Assembly (NCBI GenBank): GCA_001910725.1
Contig: MJGA01000108.1
Coordinates: 1 to 29,335 of the forward strand
Reading direction: 5' to 3'
From: Phanerodontia chrysosporium
Taxonomy: Eukaryota; Basidiomycota; Agaricomycetes; Polyporales; Phanerochaetaceae
DNA: 29,335 bases
The translations under genes and the position numbers were made by a program. Shown here one piece after another: positions 11,308-21,882 of this stretch. Below the pieces are notes generated by a model. The model did no database searches. It had not been told where the DNA came from and saw only the letters and a list, made by a program, of their open reading frames with translations. Position 1 is the stretch's first letter; the number at the start of each line of letters is the position of its first letter.

Positions 11308-14126
11308 TCTTGCATCGGAGCTCTCCGCCTCGACCTGCCGGATTCCCGACTGTATACATACCCTCGTCGAAGATACGTGACGGCGATGCATCATGATATC
11401 TCTTGCCACACTGTTATATTACCATGGCATCTATCGCGTCCTCGATGCCCTGCATCGTTACATAATATTCATCAGGATATTAGTGTAGGTTTGACTAATG
11501 TCTGTAGCCCGTATATATAGTACATGCAAGCATCCTTTGGGGCTTGCTTTCTTGTCCAGGGAGGCTGTGAGAACTCTGAAGGTGCCATCCGCGTTGTCGT
11601 CGGAACTCCGATGTTCACTTATCTCGTTTGTCTCTCAACGCCGACAGATAACGAGGGTATCCTACCCGGGTCGGAATATTGGGGAGATGACCTCAGACAT
11701 CGCCCGTCGAAAGTTCTGCACGTTGGCAGTGACGTCTGCGCCCGCTCCCGACGTCAGGGTGGGGTTGGCAGCCCTCGCCATCAGCGCCATCAGATCGCCT
11801 TCGTGGCGTTTGCGTACAGGCGCCCGCGCGGGTCAGCTGGACGCGCCGTCCGCGCGGTCGACGGTCGTGCGTGAGATCCCGCCTCGGCCTCCGTGTGGGC
11901 ATAACCCCCAGGGCTGCCTGCGATCTCCGAGTTCATTAAAGGGCGTCGCAATATAGTTGTCATCAGAAGATGTGTAATTTCGTGCGCCGGACCCTGCAGT
12001 TTAGTGTGTCTTCTAGGTTGTTCTCTCTGTACACGAATACGGACAATGCGCTAGTGGTGTCCTGGGCAACAAGGGGAGACCGCAACGGCTCTGCGGCAAG
12101 TGCGCGAGTCGTCCCCCTTGGCAGTGCCGCCCTCTGGCGGCCCGATCTGCGTCGAACACAAACGTGAGGCGGGAGACAGACCGCGCCATGCGCGGGGTCG
12201 CGTGTCGGTCGATGGGGGCCTCGCCACGGGAGAGGAAGAGGGCCCGGCACGGCGTCGGCGACGCATATCAGCGGAGAAGCGTGTTTCATCCTGAGAGGAG
12301 AGGTTAGCAGCGTGCTCCTCGGGGTGAGCTGCATGGGCAGCGCGCTTCCCTCGTCGTTGCTGAAGAAGGCATGACGCCGCCGGCAAATCGTCGATGTCGA
12401 CGTCTCGGTGTTAGCAGCGACGTCCGATGCACGAGGTAGCTCTGGTACCACCGCTTGTGCATACAGGGCAGAGTCCACCTTGCCGAGTATATGAATGAGA
12501 CATGTGTACACAGGAGGTGTGGCCCTGTGGGAATCGGCGTCGCGCGATGCAGTGACGTCAACCCGCAAGGCAACTCGACGGCGGCCGATGCCAGAGCAGG
12601 TTACTCGGCGCGACAGACGGCGGGCAAAAGTGCAGCGCCCCTGACTCACGCGCGACAGGGCGAATATCGAGGGCGCGGCGGGATTGCTAGACGCGACGCA
12701 GAATCTGGTGGCGGGGCAGGTACCCTGTTACAGAATTGCTAGACGAGCAGCAGTGCACGCCCATTTCGAAATGGCGCCAGCGGTGTGCTGATAGGCCGCC
12801 ACGCGTGCGAGCTGCAGATAGGGAGCTCATGTACGCGGGAGTGAGCCACGTGCGGCGAGTGCACAATTCGCTCGGGACGTAGGGGGCTACTCACCGATGG
12901 AAGGTGCGAGACAGGGCTTGGAGCTGTAGATCATGAACCACCCCTGCGAAGCCGCCGCTTTGCTTGGAATCGGCAACCTCCTTAGCACAAAGGGGCCCCG
13001 AAGTCCTCCTCGTGTATGGCTCGCGCGAGTTTCATGACCGTGGCCAGGATCCCGCCAGGCCCCGCCGCTGGCGTTGCGCATGCACCGGGTCGAGACGTCT
13101 GCAGCCGGCGCGGAAATTTTTGGGTGCATACAAGAAAGCGGGGGTGATTCGCGGGACCAAAAAAAAAAAAAATATGAGATGGGCGTTCCCCGGTGCGAAC
13201 GCGGAGGCATTCTGACGTCGGCCATGTGTGCCCAGCCTGGGACTTTGTTGGAGAGCGGCCCAGGCCTCGCCGAAATGGCGAGGTGCCGCCGCGCTGGCTC
13301 GTGCGCTGCTGCAGAGCGTCGTCCGCGGGCGTGAGGGAGGGAGCAGCTGCGGCTCGCTGGCGACGGTCGCCACGAGGCAGAGGGCGACGAGGAGAGGGCG
13401 GCCTTCCGGATCTCCGGGCCTGCAGGCACCCGCTTTGCGCTCGCTTGCCTGGTGGTCCCTGGCGAGGTGGGGCTGTGGAGATCGACAATATTTCTGGCAG
13501 GCGGAGCGAGTGACGACGACCAAGTGCTGGAATAACTGAGACTGAGAAGACTCGCGCAACGGCCGTGGCCCACTCGCCCGCGTTCCCAGAAGGACCGAGA
13601 AATGAGGGCGTGCGTGGCAACGTAACCCCCGAAATAGACTTATCCTCTGTGATAAGTCGCAAAATACCTCCAAATGCCGCCTTTGCACGTCGTGAACAAC
13701 GCTGCAGGTGCTGCAGAGGACACATTCGCTGAGCAGATGGAGCATTCTAGGACTGTGTGTCGGACAGAGGCCCAGAATTTCCCAGGGAACTCGAGAGGAG
13801 CTCGAGTCGGGAAACGGAGGCAGATGAATTACATAATCAGGGAAATTGCAACGATTTCGACCGTTTGTTCTGAACGGTGATGTACACTCCTACTTGACCC
13901 CCCCGCGCGACCCTTCCCTCGTCGTCGTTCCCGGCGTCCACGACCATTCGTTTGGCGTAGGGTATATCCCGCCCTCTCCTTCCTCCCGTTCTAGAGAATG
14001 CGCATTTGTTGTCCATCTGCACAAAGCGCAGAACATCCTCGTTACGCATCGTCACCCCGCATTCCCCGGCGACCCACTGCGTCCTCAAGAACACATGCCA
14101 AACCCAACGCGCGAGCGACAAGCTCC
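11308..14126. other. Long stretch without a supportable gene
   Basis: About 2.8 kb. Open frames of up to about 250 codons exist on both strands, but they overlap each other, are Arg/Ala/Pro-rich as expected of GC-rich noncoding DNA, and show no motifs or splice-consistent exon series. An A14 tract sits at 13159-13172. The right end likely contains the promoter of the membrane protein gene. No tRNA or transposon ends were recognised. Confidence 0.5.
13159..13172 (+). repeat. A14 homopolymer
   Basis: Fourteen A in a row inside GC-rich DNA. It could be a simple-sequence tract or the tail of a decayed retroposed sequence. No target-site duplication or gene copy was recognised beside it. Confidence 0.8.
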
Positions 14127-15694
14127 ATGGCCGACACAGACAGAGTCTCCCGCCCGCCCCGCACCCCGCCCGCCTCGAGGCGGCGCAGGAGCCGACGGCG
14201 GTCTCTTTCCGGTCATGTAGACCGTCGTATTGATTCGAGGGATGGGGGAGACCACATCGCGGATGAGGCTGCTGTTCGTGAGTGTCCCTGCCTGCCACAT
14301 CCCCCTGCCGGGTGGCCATGTGCTCCCCTGCCTGTGTCCGACCAGCATACTGACCTGCGCGCAGAGGCGGCCCTGGTACAATGCGAGTATTTCTCCGGCA
14401 ATGATGTTACATCCTGTTATCCCAATTCCTCAAGTACGATACCTCAGCATGAATTCGCAAGTTTTGTCTGTACGTCCCGACCCTCGCCGTCCGTGCTTGG
14501 GCCCACAGCTCACGCTTCCTCACAGGGAACAGTCGCTTGCCTCAGTTCGCGCAAACGAACGCGGTCAACATCTATCTTTTAAGTGCAACGGAACAAGAAC
14601 CAGCGCATAACCAAATAATACTACAGTGGAACGATGTAACTAATCCAACGGACTCTGCGGGCTGGTGGAAGACAGAAGTGAACGACTCTTGGTGGGGCGA
14701 CCGGGGGAACGAGTGGAACGGTACCGATATCCCTTTCCTCTTCCAATGGGCCATCGTTAGGTCCGACAAGACCCTCGACGGAAGTGTCTCCCGCTTGCCC
14801 ATATTCACTGCCCTCCGTGAGTGCATCTCGATGTGACTCTGCCCCGCACTTGTTCTCACCTGTTCCCAGAAACCACTTTCGCCGATTCCGTGATCGCGTC
14901 AATGTCGTCGACGTCTGCGGCCGCTGCGGCGTCGTCAGCATCAGCCGCATCTCTGTCGTCGGCGTTAGCTGCCTCCGCCTCATCTGCATCTGCTGCCTCC
15001 GCCTCGTCCGCCTCCCTCCTGTCCCATGCAGGCGGGCTCGGTGGCTCTACAAGCACGGGCACCGCCGTAAATCCCTCCGGTTCCGGCGGGCCAGGCAGCG
15101 GGAACGTCCAGTCTGCTGCAAGCTCTTCATTTCCCCACTGGGCGATAGCCGTGATTGTTGTGCTCGGCTTCCTCGCGCTCCTGGCCAGCGGCATCCTCGC
15201 CTTCTTCATGATGAGGCGCTTACGCAGACGGCGAAACAGCACACTCTCCACCGAGGATCGATGGGCTCTGCGACCCCGATGATGCGCAACGCAGAGACTG
15301 GTGAGCCCACGTCGCCAGTCACCGCGTCTGCGTATGGCGCGACGACCTCGCACCCCGACCGGTCTCACCCGAGATGCACGACGGCGCATCGACCACGTCC
15401 CGCGTCAGCGACGCCGCCCTCATTTCCGGTGCAGACGCGGCCGTCATGGCCGACGCCTTCCGCGCCATGTTGCGGAAGCCCAATTTTGCTGGCCGGCCGG
15501 TGGAAGAAGGCGAGAGTCCGGAGTCGGACCCGCTATCGCCCAGAGACAACCCGGCGGACAACGGTCTGTTGGACAGAGAGCTCGCGGAGGAAGGAAGAGA
15601 CATCCGCAGTGTCGGATCGTCGAGAGGCGTCCGGGTGGAGACCCTCAGTGATGCCGCAGACGACCGGGACACGGTACATGACCACCCGCGATAG
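14127..15694 (+). CDS. Single-pass membrane protein with Ser/Ala-rich stalk; 5' end uncertain, two apparent frameshifts
   Basis: Clear exons: 14365-14469, 14526-14816 and 14870 onward. They encode ALVQCEYFSGNDVTSCYP, then a Trp/Asn-rich domain (VNDSWWGDRGNEWNGTD, FLFQWAIV, SLDG), FTALQTTFADSV, a long Ser/Ala stalk, a Gly/Ser linker and one membrane helix (WAIAVIVVLGFLALLASGIL) followed by RRLRRRR. This is an Agaricomycete cell-surface type architecture: outside domain, stalk, helix, cytosolic tail. The frame hits TGA at 15280; no GT exists between about 15166 and 15301, so no intron can skip it. The tail appears to continue in the next frame from about 15250 (HRGSMGSATPMMRN) and in a third from 15374 to 15694 (GADAAVMADAFRAMLRKP, PVEEGESPE). 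Each jump equals one missing base. The first exon is unsure: ATG 14127 to donor 14278 fits in phase but lacks a signal peptide; ATG 14242 is the alternative. Confidence 0.55.
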
Positions 15695-17438
15695 CCACCT
15701 TCCTTCCGTTCGCACTTCGTGTCCTCTGCTTTCGTCTTCGTCGTTCATGGGTGTTTGCCCAGTGTTCTCTTGGATTTCGCTCCCCTGTCTTACCACCGTC
15801 GTTGATGTCTGACATTACACCGTTACCAGTAGTTACCACCCGTGGTTGTGCATTATTCCCGTTCGCCGCGCGCCGCGGCAGCCCCTCATCCACATCTTCC
15901 ATCCACCCTCCTCTTCTCCCTGTCGCTGTTTTCCTTCCTCTTCGTTGACATTTCGGACTGCTCTTACATATCCCTTTCGTACAGCCGTTTCTCACGCTCC
16001 TCTTCTCTTCTTCACCACGGACTTTTAGCCTTGCAAGCCAGCCTCGACAGCACCCACCGCTCTCGCGGTAGTTCATTATCGCTTCCAGCCCGCCCCCACG
16101 GCCACCGCACTCGTTAACACGCACACACACCCGGGCAGGCCGCGCCGCGCCCTGCCCTGCACATGGACGGACCCCCTCTCGGCTGTAGCAAAGCGGCACC
16201 CCCCTCGCACGCGCCGGCCCCGGCACGTCCTCCGCCCCGCGCGCGTGCGCCGCTGCTGCCCGCGTCCAGCGCTCCCGACCAACTCGCCCCGCCGCGACCG
16301 CGCCGCCGTGCAGGCGTGCTGCTGACTGTCCACCGTGCCCCAAAAGCATGCGGACCCGACGCAGCATGTCTCGCGCGCGCCGGCCGACAGCGTCGGGGCG
16401 ACACATACCCTCCTTTCTTTGGCTGTAAAACTGTATTTATGACCCATGGTCGCTTTGCCCGCCCGCCCGATCCCAGCAAGGGGAGCGCCGCCCTTGGTGC
16501 TATATGGATGAAAACCATGCGCGCATTAGAACCCGTTCGTGTCCGTTTTCTCTCTGCCTGCCTGTCTGCCCGCCTGTCCTGTGTGTGCGCCCCTCGCTCA
16601 CGCCCCCGCCCGCCGACCGCCGTCCCTTTTTATTCTAGCATACTCGTCTTCTTCCCTCACTCTTCGCTCCCCCATGCCCAAGTCGTCGTCCGCGCCCGCT
16701 CACGTATGTGTCTTTTTAATCTTCGTTTCTTTGCCACGATATACCACGCCCTCAATTGTATTTTCCTGCCTTCCATTCCTGTTCACCGCTCGCAGGTTTT
16801 TATGGGATTTGTCTAGATGCGAGTTTTCACTTCTACCCTTCCCACCGGCCGACCCCTTCGTTTATCCGGGCAAATCGTAGGTCATGGAAAGTGCCCCCAA
16901 GCTCGAGATGCTCAAGATAGAACCACGCGGGGGCGTCCGAGCCGCGCCGGACGGTGGGCCTATCTGCCCGTATGCGCGCCCTGCAGGCACCGAAGCAGAT
17001 TCTCCCGAGGATCCGGAGTCGGACGCGGGCGAGGCGATGCGTGTAAAGTTCGGGATGGGCCAGCACGCGTCCGCGGGCCTGCTGTTGAAATGAAAGAGAG
17101 GGCGTCCGCGGGGTGTATTCACATGTCACTTCTGCCACAGCTGCCATGCCCTTGGCACGCGCACGTAGTGGCCTTATTGTAGGCTCGCAGACCGTGCCTG
17201 GCAGGTATGCAGACGTGCCTGCGTGCGAGGCACAAGCGGCGGGCAGGGCGGGTTGCGTTCTCGCCGGCGGCCAGCCCTCCGAGACATCCCAGAGTCTCCC
17301 GTGCTTCGGCAGAAGGCTGTCGAGAACGAAGAGTGTCCCGCGGACGGCGTCGCCGCACCCCGGGTGCCGGCACAAAGCGTTGTTGCTATTAATATTGTAC
17401 AGTGTGATTACGACGTACACGCGCGCTGAATGTGTCCT
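15695..17438. other. Stretch without a supportable gene
   Basis: About 1.7 kb, pyrimidine-rich near 15860-16030 and strongly C-rich near 16140-16350. Overlapping open frames on both strands are low-complexity (Arg/Ala/Pro). A 69-codon open frame at 16884-17093 begins MESAPKLEMLKIEP and has a plausible context but no recognised relative. The left part is probably the 3' untranslated region of the membrane protein gene. Confidence 0.5.
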
Positions 17439-17943
17439 TCAGGCGATGGTGACCTTGGACTGGTGTGGCAGTGGCAGAGCACATGAGATGCGGGCGGCGC
17501 CTGGGACGCAAGGGAAAACGCACCTTGTCAAATGCGAGGTGCCCCGCGATCTGCGCCGCGGCGGACTTTGGTTGGAGGTACGCCCTGCGGCAGCAGTGAA
17601 TTAGAGATGTCTATTTAGGTGTACGACGTGGTGCGCTCACCATGCGACGTCAGACACCGTCGTGCCGTCTATGGTTGCATTGTAATAGGTGGCATTGCTA
17701 TATGCGTGTGAGTTTTCGCTCCGCCCAACTTTGCCTCACGCACCCCTTCCACGGACAGGTATACCTGGCACACGAGGTCAGCACACCCACAGGACGCAAG
17801 AGAAGGACTGAAGCGCACTTGGTGGGCGACTGGGACAGAGCCTCCTTGTTCAGGGACTCTGGCGGGAAGTAGTAGTTGCCCTCGAGCTTGACCGGCTGGT
17901 CAGCCTTGGCGAGGACGGTGCCGTTGTACGTGACGGTGACCAT
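17439..17943 (-). CDS. DUF427 family protein, five small exons
   Basis: On the minus strand the exons are 17943-17819, 17764-17744, 17697-17641, 17584-17524 and 17459-17439, total 285 nt, 94 residues, about the usual length of a single DUF427 domain. The translation starts MVTVTYNGTVLAKADQPVKL, with family landmarks EGNYYFPPESL, then TCPWKGNATYYN, then DVAWAYLQPKSAAAQIAGHLAF. Introns of 54, 46, 56 and 64 nt separate them and all phases agree; two exons are only 21 nt. DUF427 proteins are small single-domain proteins of bacteria and fungi whose role is not established, so no function is claimed. It is transcribed away from the carrier gene across a shared 517-base upstream region. Confidence 0.87.
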
Positions 17944-18460
17944 GTTGGCGGGCAGGTAGGGATATCAGCGCACGAGGAGATGCGAGGGACACTCATGCTG
18001 TTGCGAGTCTATATATGCGCTGCACACCCAGCACAGGGGCCCGCGCCCGGGGAGCCCAAACGCTATGCTTGTTAAGCGGGTTTCCGCGAGCAGGGTGAGC
18101 TTTGCAGGATGCGGTGCGGGGCACATGATGGGCTCTTATACAATGCGAGACAGAGACGGTGCTGGCGCGCATGTCTGTCGTGCTGAATGCCTCATCGGGC
18201 GATCCTTGGGCATCGGCTGCAGCAATAACAGGCCTTGCTGTAGCTCAATATCGCTCTGCGCTGCTAAGCAGGATTGGACTCGAGAGGCGAGGATATGGGA
18301 CGGAGCAAGAAGTGAGAGCTACCATAAGAGGCAGGGGGCGCCGACGGTGAGCGGCTCTCGCCCCACTGTCCAAAGTGACTTTTGCAAAGACTTGGTACTG
18401 GACTACACACTCTCTAATCGTCTGCTGCCTGCGCCTCCCCGCAAGTGAAGAGCTCGGCAG
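17944..18460. promoter_or_regulatory. Divergent promoter region between DUF427 and carrier genes
   Basis: The two start codons face away from each other, 517 bases apart. A TATA-like element lies on the DUF427 side (18010-18016). No other factor site was identified with confidence. Confidence 0.45.
18010..18016 (-). promoter_or_regulatory. TATA-like box of the DUF427 gene
   Basis: TATATAT on the plus strand (ATATATA on the minus) lies about 67-73 bases upstream of the DUF427 ATG at 17943, a workable distance for a fungal core promoter. Confidence 0.45.
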
Positions 18461-19755
18461 ATGGGTTCGAGCACCAACAGCATGCTCGGTGTGTCCTCTT
18501 CCCGTAATCCGCCGTTCACCGCGCTCACCGAGGTGATGTAATTCCCGCCGCTCGGGACGCTGCTCTGCACACGATACCCAGCGGGCGCGGGAGGCGGTCT
18601 CGTCGCCAGCATTGCCACCTGTCCCCTCGATGTCATCAAGACCAAGCTGCAGGCGCAGCAGGTCCGCAGTGGCCAGAAGGGCTACGAAGGCATAGTCGGT
18701 GAGGGGTTCTGCTGAGAGGGTCACGCGTCCGTCCCGTCGTCGCTCAACGTACGTCTCTCCACCCTTGTCGCGCTTCCCAGACACAGTCAAGAACATCCTC
18801 AAGTACGAGGGTCTCCGTGGCCTCTACCGCGGCCTCGGCCCGACCATCCTGGGCTATCTCCCGACGTGGGCGATATACTTTGCCGTCTACGACGGCATCA
18901 AGAACCGCTTCGGTGAGCGGCCAGTACAGGACGCCCCCATCGCGCGGCACATATATCCAGCAGCACAGGTCAAGGGGTACCAGCCGCTGAGTCGCGAGCA
19001 CCCGTGGACGTTGCACCTCTTCTCCGCGATGACCGCCGGCGCGACGAGCACGCTCTGCACGAACCCTCTCTGGGTCATTAAAACTCGCTTCATGGTACGT
19101 CCCTCAGCCCCTTCTGCGCGCTGTGCTGATGAGGGTGCAGACGCAATCGCGCGAAGAAGTACGATACAAGCACACCCTAGATGCGGCGTTAACAATATAC
19201 AGAACCGAAGGCTGGCACGCGTTCTTCCGTGGACTCTTCCCTAGTCTGCTCGGCATAACACACGTCGCCGTGCAGTTTCCGTTATACGAGTTCCTCAAGG
19301 GCTGGGCCAGTACGCGTCCTCTTCGTCCATGTCCCTGTATGACTCAGCTAATGACGAGGCGCGCAGGTAACGGAGCTCCAGAAACATTATCACCACAGCA
19401 GATCCTGGGGTGCTCGTCAGTCGCCAAAATGACGGCATCGCTAGCGACATACCCCCACGAGGTCCTGCGGACACGATTGCAGACTTTCCGGCGCGCGAGG
19501 GATGCGTCGGTCGATACCCATGGACGTGTACCCGGAATAATCACGATGGCGAAGACGATTGTGCGCAATGAGGGCTGGCGGGCGTTGTATCGCGGGCTGT
19601 CGGTCAACCTCGTGCGGACGGTGCCCAACAGCGCGGTCACGATGCTCACGTATGCGCCGTCTCCTCACGCGTGTCATCCCAAAAGCTGACACGCTCGCCC
19701 CAGATATGAGATGCTAATGCGTTATCTGAACAAACGGACAGAGGAACGGTCATGA
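18461..19755 (+). CDS. Mitochondrial carrier family protein, NAD+/pyrimidine-nucleotide type
   Basis: Exons 18582-18698, 18781-19094, 19141-19309, 19367-19649 and 19704-19755, preceded by a first exon from ATG 18461. With donor GTGTGT at 18489 the total is 963 nt, 320 residues. The three carrier repeats are present with signatures PLDVIKTK, NPLWVIKTR and YPHEVLRTRLQ, plus GLYRGLGPTILGYLPTWAIYF. The PLW and PHE variants of the second and third signatures are typical of the NAD+/FAD/folate/pyrimidine branch, and PTWAIYF of NDT1-like carriers in the inner mitochondrial membrane. Exon 1 is a problem: the most natural ending (PPFTALTE before GTGATG at 18533) is out of phase with exon 2 by one base, while the donors at 18489 and 18504 are in phase but shorten the first helix. 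Confidence 0.85.
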
Positions 19756-20739
19756 CAGCACTGAACCTGCTACGCCCACCACGGACTCCCTCGTATCTAT
19801 TATCCTCACACTGCTTTCGCGTCGCACCACAGAGGCTCATCCCTCGATGTATTGATAATTCCCTGCCACTTCTTTCACCTAGAGTTCGGCTCACCTTGCT
19901 TTCGCCCTCGCCGTCGCGTGCGGTATGCATCCCTCGTTCATTGTATTCCCCTCGGTGTATCTTCAGGGCTCCCTCCTACGCGCATGGCTCCTTCCACCTT
20001 ACATGAAGAGTCACACTTTCTATCGTACTCATTGATAACACCCGGCCTTTGTTCCACGATACAGATCCTTGGTAGTCAGCAATGAACATCCTGGAAATTT
20101 GCGGACGTGTGGAGTGCACATCGGTTCGGACCGGCATTCGTGCAGCGTTCGTAAGACCCGTGTCTGCGGAAGATGTCGGTTGCGACGATCGCAGTGAGCA
20201 TCTGAAACGCGAGTGAACCTTTCCGTGTCATTGTTGGCAGGTGTGGATAAACCATAAACCTCAGTAACCTCGGGTAGCCCTAACCTCGATATTTCCCACG
20301 GGTTCTGGTAGACAAAGGTACGCGATCGGTGAACCGACGCGATCGCGCTGCAGGTTACCCAGACACGCTCGCCATGGCCGCTCTGAACACCGAACGTCCT
20401 CTCTGCATTCCATCATGCACACAAAAACGTTGTCATTCCTCGCTTTCTAGACATCTGACGTCCTGCCTCGTGCCAATTAAAATGAATTTGGCGCTTTCCC
20501 ATGCTGGTGCGGTTCTTTGGCGGTAGTGGCTATCGGGCCGTCATGTACAGCCTCACCTCATCCTCGGTTCTCTACTCTCGTCCTCCTTGCCACAGTCTCC
20601 TGCTACGCCGCGGACTCTAGCCATATTGACTGACTATCACAAGCACACCCTCTGTTCTTGTAAAGTGAGCCCTTCACGCGCGATCCTTCGTCGTGCTTGT
20701 TCTACGGTCACTCACAAATCCACCAGATCACGGCGCGCC
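19756..20739. other. Spacer between carrier and GIGAALWHPE genes
   Basis: No supportable gene. A short near-palindromic patch near 20320-20350 repeats the sequence GCGATCG. CCCTAACC occurs near 20278-20285, a second telomere-like motif. An open frame from 20587 runs into the next gene, but the protein-like part starts at 20740. Confidence 0.45.
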
Positions 20740-21599
20740 ATGCAAGAATTCGAGCCTGGTGCACTTTACGAGAAGGCCATGTCACCACTTGGCATAGGGG
20801 CGGCCTTGTGGCATCCTGAAGATCGTGTAGAGATTGGGGACGTCGGGTACCTCAGTCACGGCAGCTTCATTCGAATGTTCAACGTCATGCTGCCGCCGAG
20901 CAAGAACGGCGGTGCGCTACCAGAAGATTACGATGTCCTTCAACCAAGCACGGGCAAGGTCATGACTGAGGTTAAGCCCATGATCAAGACGTCTAAGAAC
21001 ATCTCGCTCAAGTCGCCATCGATAGCGGAGTTCACGTCCTCACAGCATCCCTTGTAAGTATAGTCAACTGGCATAGATATTACTTGTCACTATGCTGATG
21101 CATTTCTAGCCCTATGACATTTCACTTCGTCGCCCATGGAGGTCCTGGCGCGGTGCTGGTTACCCTAGAGAACGCGATCTCCGAAGAAATCAAGCCTTGT
21201 CCAGAGTTCGAAGCACACTTCATGGATAATTATAGGCAATGGATCTGCACCGCACGGGAATGTTTCGGCCAGATTTTGCGAGAAGAGGATCTGATCCTAG
21301 TACGTGGCCATACGAAGATACGCAGTCGCTGGGTCACAGTCGCCCTTAATGGCTCCGGTCCATTTACTCTGGAGGTGGACGAACGAAACGGGGCGTCCCT
21401 GGCATCCGAAAAGGATTTTCCTGTCTCAGTTCGCTATGGTCTGGTTAGTGCAGCAGATGCTGCGCGCAAGATCTACGAACAAGAGCTAGCGCAAGGGTTT
21501 TCGAGAACATTTGTAGAGGAGAATCAGTGTCTGTTGGTCAAGCTTTACTCCATGAAGAAGCGAGTTTTTGGATCGCCGCGGGTCGTATCAACAATGTAG
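20740..21599 (+). CDS. Uncharacterised Agaricomycete protein of the 'GIGAALWHPE' type
   Basis: Two exons, 20740-21053 and 21110-21599, joined in phase across a 56-nt intron (GTAAGT ... TTTCTAG): 267 residues. The N-terminus MQEFEPGALYEKAMSPLGIG is followed by AALWHPED, IGDVGYLSHGSFIRMFN, the block GGPGAVLVTLEN, WICTARECFGQILREEDLIL with a V.G..KI...W segment, and a C-terminal EENQCLLVKLYSMKKRVFG. This set of blocks is familiar from a lineage-expanded family of hypothetical fungal proteins; no enzyme or receptor function is known to me. It converges on the DUF6535 gene, about 283 bases away. A possible extra intron at the 3' end (GTCGTA at about 21583, AG near 21636) could extend it to 21864, but the donor is poor. 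Confidence 0.65.
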
Positions 21600-21882
21600 T
21601 ACGGTGACTTCTCCTGGCCTCCACTGATGTGGGTAGGTGAAAGTCCACTTGGCCGTTGATGCTAGAATCTTACATGGTTCTCAGAGTACACCATTCGAGC
21701 CTGGTTTGCGTTATAGGGCAGATTACGGCAATCGGCTATTCTGTGGCGTCGCTGTAGAGTCTTGTCTCAGAGAGACCGTCACGAGCTTTTCACGTGGGTT
21801 TATGTTCTTCGCGCAAGGATTCCAACCTAATGATCACATATCACTGCGCATCTGCATGACATAATACTATCCTAGTACATAT

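Noticed and set aside
13159..13172. A14 tract as the tail of a retroposed element
   Set aside because: No recognisable element body, no target duplication, and the flanks are unlike any gene in the window.
12887..13725. Overlapping minus-strand open frames of about 230-250 codons
   Set aside because: Three frames are open over the same DNA, the products are Arg/Ser/Pro-rich, and there are no motifs; GC-rich DNA has few stops by chance.
15645..16816. Long open frames on both strands in the C-rich region
   Set aside because: Low-complexity products rich in Arg, Ala and Pro, no splice-consistent exons, and no resemblance to any family.
18461..18480. tRNA B-box-like GGTTCGAGCAC
   Set aside because: Does not complete the B-box consensus, no A-box or acceptor stem around it, and it codes the start of the carrier.
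21637..21864. Possible third exon of the GIGAALWHPE gene or separate small gene
   Set aside because: The needed donor (GTCGTA) is poor and the 75 residues show no family features; left as a remark only.
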